A DNA stretch of 64,000 nt from Trichomonas vaginalis G3 (GCF_026262505.1 NC_067206.1:39135660-39199659), one strand, 5' to 3'; shown: positions 17,460 to 28,442, numbered from the stretch's first letter. Made by a program: numbers and translations. The notes: generated by a model from the sequence alone, not told the origin.

Positions 17460-17987
17460 TCATTGTTTTATAACTCTCTTCCTTGGTTTCTTTTTAGTTG
17501 CTTTCTTCACGTCTGTCTCCAACTTGACTGTCTTTCTTCTTCGGCCGTAATGATACCAGTTACTTCCACCAGTCAATGGGTCAAATGGTCGTTCATAAGG
17601 GTTTCCATACATTCCATAAGGTCCGTATGGATAAACCGCTGGTGGAGAAGAAACATTTTCTTTAGTTCCATCGACTCTATTTAAATGCATTGTTTCACCT
17701 TTCATCTGGTCATTAAAGTCTTTTGCGTGTTTTGCAAACTCATCGTCCTTTCCTAAAGCATTTTCTGACTCAGTCGCAACCAAATTGGATGCTTTATTTA
17801 TGAGCCCTATTTTATTTAATCTTAACTTCTTTGCAACCCAGCCTCCAATCTTCCCTTTATTTGCATCTAATGTCTTCGAAACCCTTCCTCCACTCATTTT
17901 ATTTACTGCGTCATAAGCTCCAAGTGCTTTTGCTCCAAATGCTAATGCTTTTGTTCCCATTGCGCCTAAAGCTGCCCAAGCTACCAT
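17460..17987 (-). CDS. Putative minor virion protein: Ala/Gly-rich amphipathic start, basic tail
   Basis: A 175-aa protein. Residues 1-30 are an Ala/Gly-rich hydrophobic segment (AALGAMGTKALAFGAKALGA). The middle part is basic and helical, followed by a Pro/Tyr/Gly-rich linker (YPYGPYGMYGNPY) and a strongly basic end (KKATKKKPRKRVIKQ). This layout resembles small internal virion proteins of the adenovirus pVI/core type, which bind membranes and DNA; the comparison is of architecture only. It abuts the next upstream gene without spacing (17987/17988), as part of a tight minus-strand group with the capsid gene. Confidence 0.5.
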   Translation of the reverse strand: MVAWAALGAMGTKALAFGAKALGAYDAVNKMSGGRVSKTLDANKGKIGGWVAKKLRLNKIGLINKASNLVATESENALGKDDEFAKHAKDFNDQMKGETMHLNRVDGTKENVSSPPAVYPYGPYGMYGNPYERPFDPLTGGSNWYHYGRRRKTVKLETDVKKATKKKPRKRVIKQ

Positions 17988-18212
17988 TTACACCATATTA
18001 AAATCATCTCTCTTCAATATTATCTCATAAAAGTTCTCGTTACTGGAGAAAGTCAATGAAACATAAGCGTTCTCACAGGCTTCGCCCTCACCGCTTTGCG
18101 GTCTATCTAACTTATTTCTTATATCATCTATACGCTTCAAAATGTCTGAACAATTGCTAACATCTTCTACAACAGTTATTTCATCATGAATGACCTTCAA
18201 GAACAAGCTCAT
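17988..18212 (-). CDS. Small 74-aa Maverick protein, unknown
   Basis: Starts MSLFLKVIHDEITVVEDVSN. Mixed helix and strand, no motif recognised. It is packed with zero spacing between the penton-like gene (18213) and the 17460 gene, which supports co-expression. A GC-rich mini-hairpin CCGCTTTGCGG lies inside the frame (18091-18101) and is translated as part of SGEGEACENA. Confidence 0.45.
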   Translation of the reverse strand: MSLFLKVIHDEITVVEDVSNCSDILKRIDDIRNKLDRPQSGEGEACENAYVSLTFSSNENFYEIILKRDDFNMV

Positions 18213-19092
18213 TTAATATGCTATTAAAATCATCTCAATAATGAGTCCATCCTTTCCATCTTTAGGTAGCACAACATCTTTCATTGAAGAAGGTTCGACA
18301 AGTCTTATATTAAACTTACTGACAAAGTTTGTTATACTATAATGCTTCGGCGGCGAATACATATAGTTTGAAAGACATAATATAGATTCTTCAGCAAATT
18401 CACTTATACTGGATTTTATAACAATGTTCTCACGAGACCAAATACCACCAATTGACAATCTTGTAAGCAATCCTGCTGAACCTTCTACTGTAAACGTCGA
18501 TGTAACATTCCACGAAGGTCATCTATTGACATCGTTGAGTCACTGTATTTAAATATTTTCTTAAAGCAATCGTCATTATCTAACCATGCAATAGCTTTGA
18601 AGTTTTCATTCGAATATACATCTGCTTCATTAAATGTAAAACCTGACTTCTTTGCAGAGATGACTTTAAAATCTATTGAGTTTGTTTCAAAATTATATGC
18701 TATGGTAACTTCTGAAGGCAATGGATGTCCTTCCGCAGTCAGTTGTTCTCTCACTACCGTTTGAAGCTTTGTATTAAAAACTTTCATGTCATCTCCTGTA
18801 TCTAAGTTCACATACACAGCAACAGGAAAACTATCTTGCTTCTTTGTTTCATCGTTATATCTCAAAACATTAAAGTTCTTCAATAATATTGTTCTTCCTG
18901 CTGGAATACTTCGAACCTGTCTGATTTCAATAGCTTTCTCACCTCCTACATACTCTACCCAATGTCTTGGATATTCATAAGTATACTGACTTTCTTGAAT
19001 TTTGGTTGGTTTCATCATAACATGTTCATAGTATATCTTATACTCTTGTCAGTTAGACTCGGTGCTATGTTCTGAATATTTCTGACTTGCAT
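18213..19092 (-). pseudogene. Capsid-type (penton-like) gene, broken about once
   Basis: The counterpart of the gene at 3703 in A, here keeping its 3' end (closing GLIIEMILIAY). D's 58224-58703 protein closes similarly (YYSIMLMLEY). The beta-rich content and the position beside the packaging ATPase suggest a vertex or minor capsid role. It is divergent from the ATPase with a 16-bp spacer. Confidence 0.55.
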
Positions 19093-19108
19093 TTTTAATG
19101 GAGATAAA

Positions 19109-19980
19109 ATGAAGCATTTAATACATGATGTAGATGAAGACATGAATGAAACTACAGACAAACTTAACTCTTCTCTTATTCTTCCTTTCAGCAAAGATTA
19201 TGAATTCTGTTCAAATGGTGTGTATTTCTATTGTGGAAAGATGGGTTCAGGAAAGACATTCAACCTCATTCGTCATATACTCATAACAGAACGTTTAGGA
19301 AACGACTCTTACTATGACCAAATCATTATATCAGCAACTTCAGACTCTATGGATTCAACAGCGAAAACATTTATGTCAAAAGTTCAAGCCTCTGTCGTTA
19401 AAGTTCCAGACAGTGAACTCATTGAATTTCTTCAACGTTACATTCGACGTAAGAGGAAATATTATGCCATCGTAGAGTTCATACAGTCAGGAATGCAAAA
19501 GACTTCTGAGGAGATGAAAGAATTATTGACAAACACCACTTACGTCAATACTCAGGAGTTTACGATATGAAACGACTTACAAACTACATTCTATCAAAAC
19601 TTTCAAATACCCCTTCAAAAAGTATCCTTCAAACACTTTATTAGTTTGTGATGATTTCGCCGGAAAAGGTTTAGTGTCAAAACCAGACTCACCATTAGCT
19701 AACATCATAACTAAAGTCAGACATTACCATTTAACTGTAGCAATACTTATGCAAACATGGCGTTTTCTTGCTTTAAACATAAAACGTCTCATAACTGACC
19801 TCGTTATCTTTCAAGGTTTCTCACGTTATGATATTGAACTCATTTGGAAACAGTCAGGTATAACATTACCTTTTGAAGAAATTTGGGAAGCATATAAGTC
19901 TCTCATCTCTCCTCGTTCATACCTTGAGATTCATATCATGACTAATACCATTAAAGTCAAAAATATTCCATGGGAACGAC
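19109..19980 (+). pseudogene. A32-like packaging ATPase, broken (about two breaks)
   Basis: Almost identical to the intact ATPase at 2801-3688. The Walker A (GKMGSGKT) and the later parts are present, and the gene occupies the same place in the block. Being broken, it would need enzyme supplied by another copy for packaging. Confidence 0.85.
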
Positions 19981-19991
19981 CAACATTGTTT

Positions 19992-20393
19992 TTAAAGTTT
20001 AACCTTCAATTGACTGATGGTAAACAAATTCCATGCATCTCTGTCGCCATTTCTGTTAATATTTTTGCTGTCATTCATATCATCCACTTCCCCATCCGTT
20101 AGCTTTTGAGGATATGCGTTAGAATAGCTGTTCTTAAATGAAGGCTTTTCACCTTTGAGAGCATAAACTCTATAACTTTCTGCATACTTTATGTTTGAAC
20201 CTCCTGAGCCATCATTGACATAAATTTTTATAGGCTTCCACCCTTTGTTCATATTCCTGCTTCTTCCCTTTGCTCTTTTGTTCAGTAGTTCTACATCTTT
20301 ATACACAGCACCTGTCTCAGTGAATTCAACAATATTTTCATTCGTTAGCTTTACATTCAAACCCTTGTCGAGTATATTGTTCATTTCATACAT
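19992..20393 (-). CDS. Conserved Maverick virion-module protein (intact copy)
   Basis: A 133-aa protein, essentially the same as the 2403-2804 protein in A, including IKIYVNDGSGGSNIK. The ATG at 20393 is used for the same reason as in A. It converges with the ATPase and is divergent from the Cys-Cys-Gly gene. Confidence 0.6.
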   Translation of the reverse strand: MYEMNNILDKGLNVKLTNENIVEFTETGAVYKDVELLNKRAKGRSRNMNKGWKPIKIYVNDGSGGSNIKYAESYRVYALKGEKPSFKNSYSNAYPQKLTDGEVDDMNDSKNINRNGDRDAWNLFTISQLKVKL

Positions 20394-20418
20394 ATAAAAG
20401 GTTTTTATTCTATATGAA

Positions 20419-21000
20419 ATGAGAAGCAAATCCATCTTAGCTGGTGCCGTTAATGTTCCAATTGAACCAACATCAAATGTTGACTCACGAACGACAAACA
20501 ATATTGTCATAAAGAACTATAGTTCAGAGTGTTTGAAAGAAAAAGAACCAGAGCTGAAATCCGTGAATTTAAACTCAGCTTCAAACGCTAACGCTACATC
20601 AGATGTTAAGTTAGAGTATCCACCACTGGACCAAATTCTTTCAAGAGAAGCCAACGACAACCCTTACAACAAATGTTCAAACAAATCCTTCAGATAACGT
20701 AGACCATTACCTTCTTCAGTTATACCAAACAATTTTACTCAAAGACGATAAGAAGCTTTTGACAAATCTTATAAGTAAGAACCAAATAATTCTAACAAAG
20801 GAGGACCTTGAAAATGTTATATCACGAATAACAGGAAAGCAATGTGTCATTGACTATCTCGACCCTGAAATCGAATGCTGTGGTCAAAACGCCAATATTC
20901 ATGAAAATAGGTAACATCCGCATCATTGAAACACCAGGAACTACAGGGAGTTGAGTTTAAGTATAAATATTCGAACGAGTATACAAAACTTTCAACAGAA
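20419..21000 (+). pseudogene. Cys-Cys-Gly conserved Maverick protein, broken (about two or three breaks)
   Basis: Matches the intact 1784-2377 gene of A at nearly every base through the N-terminal half and then decays. The conserved ECCGQ part is still visible. Confidence 0.65.
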
Positions 21001-21039
21001 TATAAGCTTTGTTTGAAATATGTTTTAGTAAATTAAAGC

Positions 21040-22012
21040 AACTTATAGTATCTATCCAAAACTTCTTCAACAGTATCGAACTCATCTTCATAATGCAACC
21101 TAATCTTATTGACTTGGTGCAGTTTTCACTAACACAATATTTTTCTGTTCTCTTGACTGACATAACTAACTTATTTGTTTCATCAAACAACAACAACCAA
21201 GTTCATGACCATAATAATAACATTCATACTTTATATTTTTAGCTCTGATCTCTTGTAAGCTGTTGCATTTAATATTTTCTAAAAAGTCAACTTCAACAGT
21301 CATTCGCACTGGTGCCTTCAGTTCTACAGGCTCTCCTTGAAAGTCAACAAGTCTGAATTGCATGTCTTTCAAATTATGAGGACTAATGCGAACCCATTTA
21401 CCTAAATGAGTTGCTATGACAGGAAGTGTTGGATGAACATTGAATTGACTGCATAACAGAAAGACTTATATTCTACTGAACCTTTACTATTAACTCCTGA
21501 AATACTGTGACATTAGCTATTTTTGACTCAATGTACAAACAATATACCATAACATACATAATGGAACAGATTTCATCTCAATCGTTTTGTCAACACTTTT
21601 CAAAGAAATGTCATATGGTATGCTCCCAGAAGCAATTGAACTCTATGACTCATTCGTGTTATCTTAAACTCCTTCGCATAACTGAAACTTCAAAACTCCT
21701 GCAATAAGTTTAACATTCATTAAGTTTTCTTCGTTATCCTTGTTTATTGTAGTATTTATGAGAGCATTTAACACTCCAGCTAATGTTTCCATCTTATATT
21801 CTACATTATTGTGAAATCTTATTTCGTGCTTCTTTTCCATCTATTTCAAGCTCCATGAAATCTGGTTTCGTCAGTTATAACGAATTGAAGCAATAGTATT
21901 AAAGTCACCATTCTGAATGCAAGTGGCTCATTCTGTAGACCTAAGTTTTTTGTAGTTTTACTGTCCCGTATTCGTTTGGTCTGTACTTTGCAAATAGAAC
22001 AACATTTTATTC
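21040..22012 (-). pseudogene. Minor capsid-like gene and its small overlapping neighbour, decayed
   Basis: The reverse-orientation counterpart of A 747-1713, with several breaks. The FRLVDFQGEPVELKAPVRM signature survives. The divergent spacer to the fibre gene (start 22023) is the same as in A. Confidence 0.65.
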
Positions 22013-22022
22013 TCATTAAAAT

Positions 22023-25000
22023 ATGAGTATAGCTGCATATGCGTATGAAGCTGACAGAGCTAAACGTTTATATTTTGGTCAATACTCTCTCACACTTACT
22101 GACAAATATATTGTTATCAGTGATGGAAATACCGAGAAATACATAACATGGAAGGACTATGAAAAGTTTGACCCTATTTTAACTCCATGCACTATGCCTT
22201 TCATTGTAAATGGAGAAGTTGTCATGAAGAACGACACAACAGTATATAAGTCTGTTCATGAAGCATTAGAATATATGTTGAATTATAATCCCGAAAGATT
22301 TGATCCAAGCACTACACCATGTGCAATGCCTTTTATTAAGGACGGTGAAATCGTAAGAGTTCCGAATTCAACGGTTTATACAGCTGTTCAAAACAGTTTA
22401 CAAAACATTTTAGCGAATATCTTTAATTCAGAAACTACAGAAATAAAATTACCGTATATAACAGATGCTAAAGAAATTAAATCAAAAACGACAACATTAT
22501 TTACGTCACTTAATGATTTAATGACTTATATCATTAATACTCCTTCTCCGACTACGGTATTTGATCCAAATTCGACAGTTTGCAGTGTACCTTTCATTAA
22601 TGACAGTTCAGTAATTGTTTTAAGGGATTCAACAGTAAATGAATCATTAAAGGCTTCATTAATGAAAATCATTGATTTTAACTCATTCATGAATACATAT
22701 AATTCATTCATTAATGTTTCATACACTTCTAAAGAAGGTGAGCCAAAAACTATAGATAAAGCGGTGTATGAAATAAAAGCACCAATGACGAAATTGAATT
22801 TGTTAACTTTTGACGGTGATAGTTTCGTTAATGACATAACATCGGGGAAAACAATTTTAACGAAAGAATATTTAAAATCTCATGTTAGTGAGTTCGTTGA
22901 AATTGAAAAAAAAAGGTGGAATTAAGTTCGATCCACTGAATTTCATTTTCAGCTTAGCGAATGCGGGTATTAATTTTGCTGAATGGACAACAATACAGAG
23001 TGAAATAAATGCAATATGGACGTTTTTGGGGTCAAAAGCGGGAATGGGTGAGCTTGTAAATGCTGCAAGAACATTAGGTGAAACAGGAAATTTGTAGATG
23101 GTTTTTAAAAGACTTGTTTCAAATGTTTTAACAAACACAAAGAAATTATTTAGATATACCATACATAACGGTCAGATTTTCGAACAGGTAGCAACAAACC
23201 CTCCGGTTATGGCTGCGTTGATGATGTGTTAGAGATAATAAAACCACGTAACGACGGGAACGAAGAACATGAACAACAGGATACTGGTCGGTTATTCGAG
23301 ACATTAAAAACGTGTATCCTGAAGTTATTGATTTATTTAGAGGAGTTAATGATTCAATTTCAAAACATTCTATAACCCTCGATGAAGAGAATAAATTAAC
23401 AGATTATATATTCGTCATTATTGCAGAATTAATGAAGAGAATAAATGAAAAAGGAATTGGTGATATCATTAATGTCAGCGATGTAATGATGAAAAGAAAT
23501 TTTGACTCATTATTTACAGAACCGAAAACAGAATATAGTCTTTATGACGTAATTACCGAATTAATGAAAAAGATTAATGATAATAAGAGTTCTGGCGGAA
23601 GAGTTGAATTAGAAGTGAATGATGTTAATGAGAAATTAGCCGAAAAAGCAGACAAAAATGAGCTTTTAGCTCTGAGTGATAAAGTCAAGAACCACGTTCA
23701 TTATATAACTTCAGACGAACAGATTATAACGGACTACCATGGATATTTAACACGAAGTGATGAAGTGAAGACGGAAGACCCCAATGAAAGAAGATATAAA
23801 TACATTCGTGCTAAAGGTTATGACATAAGCTGTACTGTACAGTATGACACAGGTAAAGCACCAGAAGCATTTGGTTATAACGATGAAATTTATGCCTCTA
23901 CTTTCTCTGTTAACGGTGTATTAGTTGAACCAAGATTTACTTTGAGAGTTAAGTCAAAAATAACGTTTGAAGATGCTATTAAAAGTAAAGCTGACAAAGG
24001 TGAACTCGAAGCAATGAACAAAGTTTTGAAATCTCATAAACACAATATCTCCGATATAAATGAACTTCAAGCTACATTAACAGTAAAGCGACAAGAACCA
24101 TACACATGAATCCTTCACTACTGTTAGAGCAGACGACATAATATTGAACTATACCCTTGGTTCAAGTGCACCTTTAGAGAATCCAAGCACTAGTGTAAAA
24201 GACACGCTTAACAGTTTAGATAACAGTTGCAGGAACATTGAAGGTCATGTCAGAAACTTTGAAACACATGAACTACCAGCAATGTTAGATAATAAAGCAA
24301 ACAAAAACCATACACATAACTCCTTCTCAACTGTTGCTATAGAAAGTATTGAAGGAACGGTTGGCGGAACTGGTGGGGAGGGCGGAGCCCCGCCGCACGC
24401 GGCTGCTTTATATTATAAACCTCCTAACTTTCCACAAGGTTTAACATCGAATGAAAACATAACAACGAAGAAAGAAATTAGCTGTAAAAATGTTTATGTC
24501 ATGGACGATGAAAATAATGTTAAATTCACTGCTCAAGATTTATATGATAATAAAGCTGACAAGAACCATACACATAAATCCTTCACTACTGTTAGAGCAG
24601 ACGACATAATATTGAACTATACCCTTGGTTCAAGTGCACCATTAGAAATCCAAGTACAAGTGAAAAGATACTCTTAACAATTTAGATAACAGTTGCAGGA
24701 ATATCGAAGATCATGCCAGAAACTTTGAAGCATATGAACTACCAACAATGTTAGATAAGAAAGCAGACAAAACAGAGCTTCAAACATTAAAGACAGAAAT
24801 ACTTCAAACATTATATCCTATAGGCTCTATTTATACGTCAATGAACTCAACAAATCCAGAAACAGTTCTGGGTTTTGGTACGTGGAAGCAGATTGTAGAT
24901 AAATTCTTATACTGTGCTAGATATTCAAAGCAAACAGGAGGTTCGAAGAAAATTAAAGAAGCAAACCTTCCACCGCACACTCATACAGGAACTACAAACA

Positions 25001-25239
25001 CAACAGGTAATCATTCACATTCAATAACAAAAAGAGGTTATATAAATCTTGCAGCGGGTTCGGATAGATGGGGAATGAATAGATATGATATCACAACTGA
25101 CCCAGTAGATTCAAGCACAGGTATTTTCTGTGGAACCACAGGTAATCATTCACACACTTTCACAACAAATCCAACAGGCTCGGGTGCAGATTATATGCCA
25201 CCATTTGTGACTGTATTCGCATGGTACCGCGTTCAATAA
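22023..25239 (+). pseudogene. Fibre / receptor-binding region with phage-type knob, broken (about four breaks)
   Basis: The region starts with the particle-proximal segment MSIAAYAYEADRAKRLYFGQ, then three repeats of about 50 residues with a CTMPFIVNGE...TTVYKSV pattern (22170-22690). A hydrophobic segment like that of the A fibre follows, then a shaft with KADK units and paired HTHNSF/HTHKSF repeats. DNA at about 24100-24330 is repeated at 24545-24750. The last part (from 24811) is a tail-knob: YPIGSIYTSMNSTNP..GFGTWKQI, NLPPHTHTG, two GNHSH units, closing YMPPFVTVFAWYRVQ. This is the pattern of phage tail-collar/T4 gp10-gp12-type C-termini. The region may have comprised more than one gene. 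Confidence 0.75.
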
Positions 25240-25258
25240 AATCTTTAACTTTACATAA

Positions 25259-26266
25259 ATGAGCTTGAAAGAAGTATTCGAACAACATCCATGGAGGTCA
25301 TTTAAGAAGTTCAATGAAGCAGCAAAAAGTTGGGGATTTACTAACAGAGCTGAAGTGAAAAAGTTCTTTGACAAAAATGTTGTACATCAAACAAAAATAA
25401 ACCCTTACGACTACTTTTTACCAATTTACTCCAACACTCCTGACGCATACCAATTTGACACTCTCATTCAAAGCAGAAAAGGAGGACATAAACCATTCCT
25501 CATCTTCATTAATGTTAACACTCGCAAAGCTTTTGCGTATATAATGAAAAATAAAGGAACTCGTGAAGTGTTAAGAGTTTTACAAAAGTTTGTAGCAGAA
25601 CATAGCCCAAGTACTTTAACATCAGACCAAGACAGTGCATACCTCAGCAATGAAATCACAGATTTTCTCATTAAGCATAACATAACTCACTACACTACTG
25701 AAGACCATAACCATAACATACTCGGCATCATTAACCGCTTCATAAGAACGCTCAGAGATTTAAACCAAGAGCGAGACTTTACCGAAGAAACAATGAAACA
25801 CTTTCTCGAAGTATATAATTCCTCAACACATTCTACAACAGGACATACACCAAATTCAATGACACAACAACAAGAAGAAAAGTATATACAAAAGAAACGA
25901 AGCCAAACACAAAATATCAGAAATTCAACACAATTTACCCTCATTCCTGGTACAAAAGTTCGTGTAGTTCTTGACGACAAACCGTTGACAAAGAAACGTT
26001 TAAGGTTAAGTCGAAATTATTATATAGTAGACTCTCCGCAAGGTAATGGATATCTTATAAAAGCTGCCAACGACTCTATTGCGTTTTATCCTCGTCATAA
26101 ATTAGTCGAAAGTAGTAATGGCAAACTTGCTGAAACCATTGACGAAGCAAAGCGAGGAGTGGTTATTGAAATACTTGGCTATAACATAAACGATGACACT
26201 TATAAAGTAAGATATGAAGGAGGCGTTGAAGATGTTATACCATCTAAGAACTTGAAGAGAATCTAA
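25259..26266 (+). CDS. Maverick DDE integrase (retroviral-like, c-integrase)
   Basis: A complete 335-aa frame 19 bp after the fibre region. An N-terminal helical segment (1-60) is followed by the RNase H-fold core: YQFDTLIQS near residue 62, LTSDQDSAYL near 120, and LGIINRFIRTLRDLN near 155-170, the hallmark string of Polinton integrases. The C-terminal part ends in a small beta-barrel segment (DDTYKVRYEGGVEDVIPSKN) of chromo/Tudor appearance. The enzyme would insert the linear element with a short target duplication. The frame looks whole. Confidence 0.88.
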   Translation: MSLKEVFEQHPWRSFKKFNEAAKSWGFTNRAEVKKFFDKNVVHQTKINPYDYFLPIYSNTPDAYQFDTLIQSRKGGHKPFLIFINVNTRKAFAYIMKNKGTREVLRVLQKFVAEHSPSTLTSDQDSAYLSNEITDFLIKHNITHYTTEDHNHNILGIINRFIRTLRDLNQERDFTEETMKHFLEVYNSSTHSTTGHTPNSMTQQQEEKYIQKKRSQTQNIRNSTQFTLIPGTKVRVVLDDKPLTKKRLRLSRNYYIVDSPQGNGYLIKAANDSIAFYPRHKLVESSNGKLAETIDEAKRGVVIEILGYNINDDTYKVRYEGGVEDVIPSKNLKRI

Positions 26267-26394
26267 ACCAACTCATCTGGGTCCATTAGAGCGGGAGTAC
26301 TGGAAAGATAAAAACATGCCAGAAAGAATAAGAAAATTCTTCTAAACTTTTTCGTTGGATGTAAATCAGACAAAAATATATTTTAGGTGAAGAG

Positions 26395-26432
26395 GTGAGA
26401 TTTCACCTGTTTTCTCACCTGTTTTTTCACCC
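26395..26432. repeat. GGTGA repeat cluster after the integrase gene
   Basis: Alternating GGTGA and TCACC boxes as at 17404, about 130 bp beyond the integrase stop. It is followed directly by the mini-hairpin CCGCTTAGCGG (26436-26446). Confidence 0.7.
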
Positions 26433-26504
26433 TCACCGCTTAGCGGCTCAGATTGCTTTTGCTTTCTCGTGAATTTTCATGAATTTCCTTAAGATAGAAA
26501 AAAT

Positions 26505-26550
26505 AAAGTTAGTTTTATTTTTATTTATTTTTTTATTTTGTATAAAAGAT
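26505..26550 (+). promoter_or_regulatory. T-rich promoter string before the 26551 gene
   Basis: A string AAGTTAGTTTTATTTTTATT followed by TATTTTTTTATTTTGTA lies directly before the start codon. The same string precedes 27831 and, on the minus strand, 51985; a variant precedes 28531. Recurrence directly upstream of four genes supports a promoter role. Confidence 0.55.
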
Positions 26551-27414
26551 ATGATTTCAACAATCAGCACAACAACAATTCAAACAACTTCACCAAACTC
26601 GCTAGTCATGAATCCAACATCTATGTTAGTAGAGATGAAAAGCTTCATTCCTTCTTCATATACTTTTGAGACAGAAATACAAAGAATTAAGCAAGAACTT
26701 TTAACAAGTAATTTAGACTGTAGTGCGAAAGATGAAACAAATGAACAGTATCTTTATGACATGCAGGACATTATTGACCATTTACCCAAATTGCCTGAAA
26801 TTCAGCAGCAAAAACTAACTATTCCTGAATTCGATGAAATAGAAGTGAAACCAACTGATTCAGTAGAAATAAAGAAGTTCATACGTAAAGTAAACTATGA
26901 ATTCCTTGGTTTTCATTGCAACCATAAAGTTATGGACAAAGATTGCGACATGGTATATAAGAACATCTCTGACATATATAAATCTGGGGAGTTTAAGACA
27001 TACGACAACTTTGTTTCATTAGTTGCTGAATGTGTATGGCAGATAAGAGATAAAGATAAAAGATGTAAAATATGGAATGGACAAATAAAACCAACAACTT
27101 TTGAGTTAAAGAAAACCATTGACGCCTTAGTTGTTCTAGCAGGTCAAATTTCAATGTATAACGCAAAAATGAATCCGCAATGTTCAAAATGTAAAGCAGC
27201 AATGAGGAAATATAACTACTCCGTCAAAGAGATAGAACGTATGAGAAACGACTATGCTGACTTAAAGAAAGAAGTAGAGAAACCAGCAGAAGATAAAATG
27301 GACATGTTAGCATTTCTGAACAAAAACTATCCAACAGCTGACGATTTCCTTCTATCTGACGTCAAGAAGAAGTATAAAGAAACTTTCGGCATTGTTAAAC
27401 TTTTGACATACTGA
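26551..27414 (+). CDS. Unknown Maverick protein, Cys/Lys-rich
   Basis: A 287-aa frame. ATG 26551 (MISTISTTTIQ) is chosen because the upstream part of the frame is the promoter string shared with other genes. The protein is mainly helical, with Cys scattered through the middle (FHCNHKVMDKDCDMVY, NPQCSKCKAAMRKY) and a coiled-coil-like stretch (KEIERMRNDYADLKKEVEKP). A CxxC pair may bind zinc. It lies between the integrase and the KilA-N genes, where accessory genes sit. I do not recognise it. Confidence 0.55.
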   Translation: MISTISTTTIQTTSPNSLVMNPTSMLVEMKSFIPSSYTFETEIQRIKQELLTSNLDCSAKDETNEQYLYDMQDIIDHLPKLPEIQQQKLTIPEFDEIEVKPTDSVEIKKFIRKVNYEFLGFHCNHKVMDKDCDMVYKNISDIYKSGEFKTYDNFVSLVAECVWQIRDKDKRCKIWNGQIKPTTFELKKTIDALVVLAGQISMYNAKMNPQCSKCKAAMRKYNYSVKEIERMRNDYADLKKEVEKPAEDKMDMLAFLNKNYPTADDFLLSDVKKKYKETFGIVKLLTY

Positions 27415-27469
27415 CAGAAGAAATAGAAGCTACGAAATTGTTTAGAATTTCAAATATACATCGTACAAT

Positions 27470-27757
27470 TCATGTAAAACGCTTATAAAAATAACTGAGG
27501 TGAAAAATTAGGTGAGAAAACTGGTGAAATCTCACCTCTTCACCTAAAATATATTTTTATTGAATTCAGCAACAAAATTCTGAGTAAAATAATTTTTAGG
27601 GCATGTGTCAAACCGTTGAGTTTTCACAAAATTTAAAAAATAACGTTTACCATGTAAAACGCTTATAAAATAACTGGGGTGAAAAATTAGGTGAGAAAAC
27701 AGGTGAAATCTCACCTCTTCACTAAAATATATTTTTATTGAATTCAGCAACAAAAAT
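27470..27757. repeat. Tandem repeat of about 105 bp, each copy with a GGTGA cluster
   Basis: 27470-27580 and 27651-27757 are near-identical: CATGTAAAACGCTTATAAAA, then GGTGA/TCACC boxes (27498-27546 and 27677-27722), then TATATTTTTATTGAATTCAG. They lie 3' of the 26551 gene. This is the only spacer of B with two clusters, perhaps marking a duplicated gene end or an old recombination joint. Confidence 0.7.
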
Positions 27758-27830
27758 ATGAATTTCATTAGTTAGAAAAAAAGTTAGTTTTATTTTTATT
27801 TATTTTTTTATTTTGTATGTAAAGACAGAA

Positions 27831-28442
27831 ATGACAAACATTGAGTTTGAAACAGTTAGAAAGATAGACAATGACACCAAAGTGGTTAGAATAGGTGATT
27901 TAAACGTAAGATACTCAAAGAAATACAACAAATTTTCTTTGTCAGACATTATATCTCCATCTGAAAAGAAAACAAACCATTGGGTTAGAAATGCTTCAAC
28001 TCAGAAAATTTTGACAAGAAATCCTGAGCTTATGATATCGGTAAGATTCTATGGAACTACAGCATATCTCATTGACAAAAGTCTTATACCAATAGTTTTG
28101 TTATGGTTAGACCCAGTTGTTGGATATAACTTCATAACTTATGGTTCATTCGATACGGAACGTTGCAGTGAAGGCTTACTTTACATCGTTCAGAAACCGA
28201 AAGACTTCAACACAAAGAGATATAAGATAGGAAGAACATATAATATAACTCAAAGATATGACAGTACAGTCAATAGAGTCAAGGTTGTGTTCGTTAATGA
28301 TATGAGAGCTGCAGAAACAGAACTACTTGAAAAGTTTGAGAAAATGTATGGTGCTCCCACGAAAGGTAAAGAAACGTTTGAAGTAGATGAGATAGATAAA
28401 GCTATAAAATTATTTGACGAAGTTGCTGAAAAATACATGTAA
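27831..28442 (+). CDS. KilA-N domain protein with C-terminal GIY-YIG/T5orf172-type domain
   Basis: A 203-aa frame; ATG 27831 is chosen because the T-rich promoter string ends just before it. Residues about 20-100 look like a KilA-N DNA-binding domain (VRYSKKYNKFSLSDII, NHWVRNASTQKIL, SLIPIVLLWLDP). Residues about 113-200 look like the T5orf172/MUG113 branch of GIY-YIG nucleases: GLLYIVQKPKDFNTKRYKIG, then a helix with ETELLEKFEKMY. This fusion is frequent in large DNA viruses and phages. The role in the element is unknown; DNA binding with cleavage is an inference from family. Confidence 0.7.
   Translation: MTNIEFETVRKIDNDTKVVRIGDLNVRYSKKYNKFSLSDIISPSEKKTNHWVRNASTQKILTRNPELMISVRFYGTTAYLIDKSLIPIVLLWLDPVVGYNFITYGSFDTERCSEGLLYIVQKPKDFNTKRYKIGRTYNITQRYDSTVNRVKVVFVNDMRAAETELLEKFEKMYGAPTKGKETFEVDEIDKAIKLFDEVAEKYM

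Noticed and set aside
22023-25239. Bacterial prophage as source of the fibre region
   Set aside because: Integrase, polymerase, capsid and ATPase genes around it are of Polinton type and host genes are eukaryotic; only the knob is phage-like.
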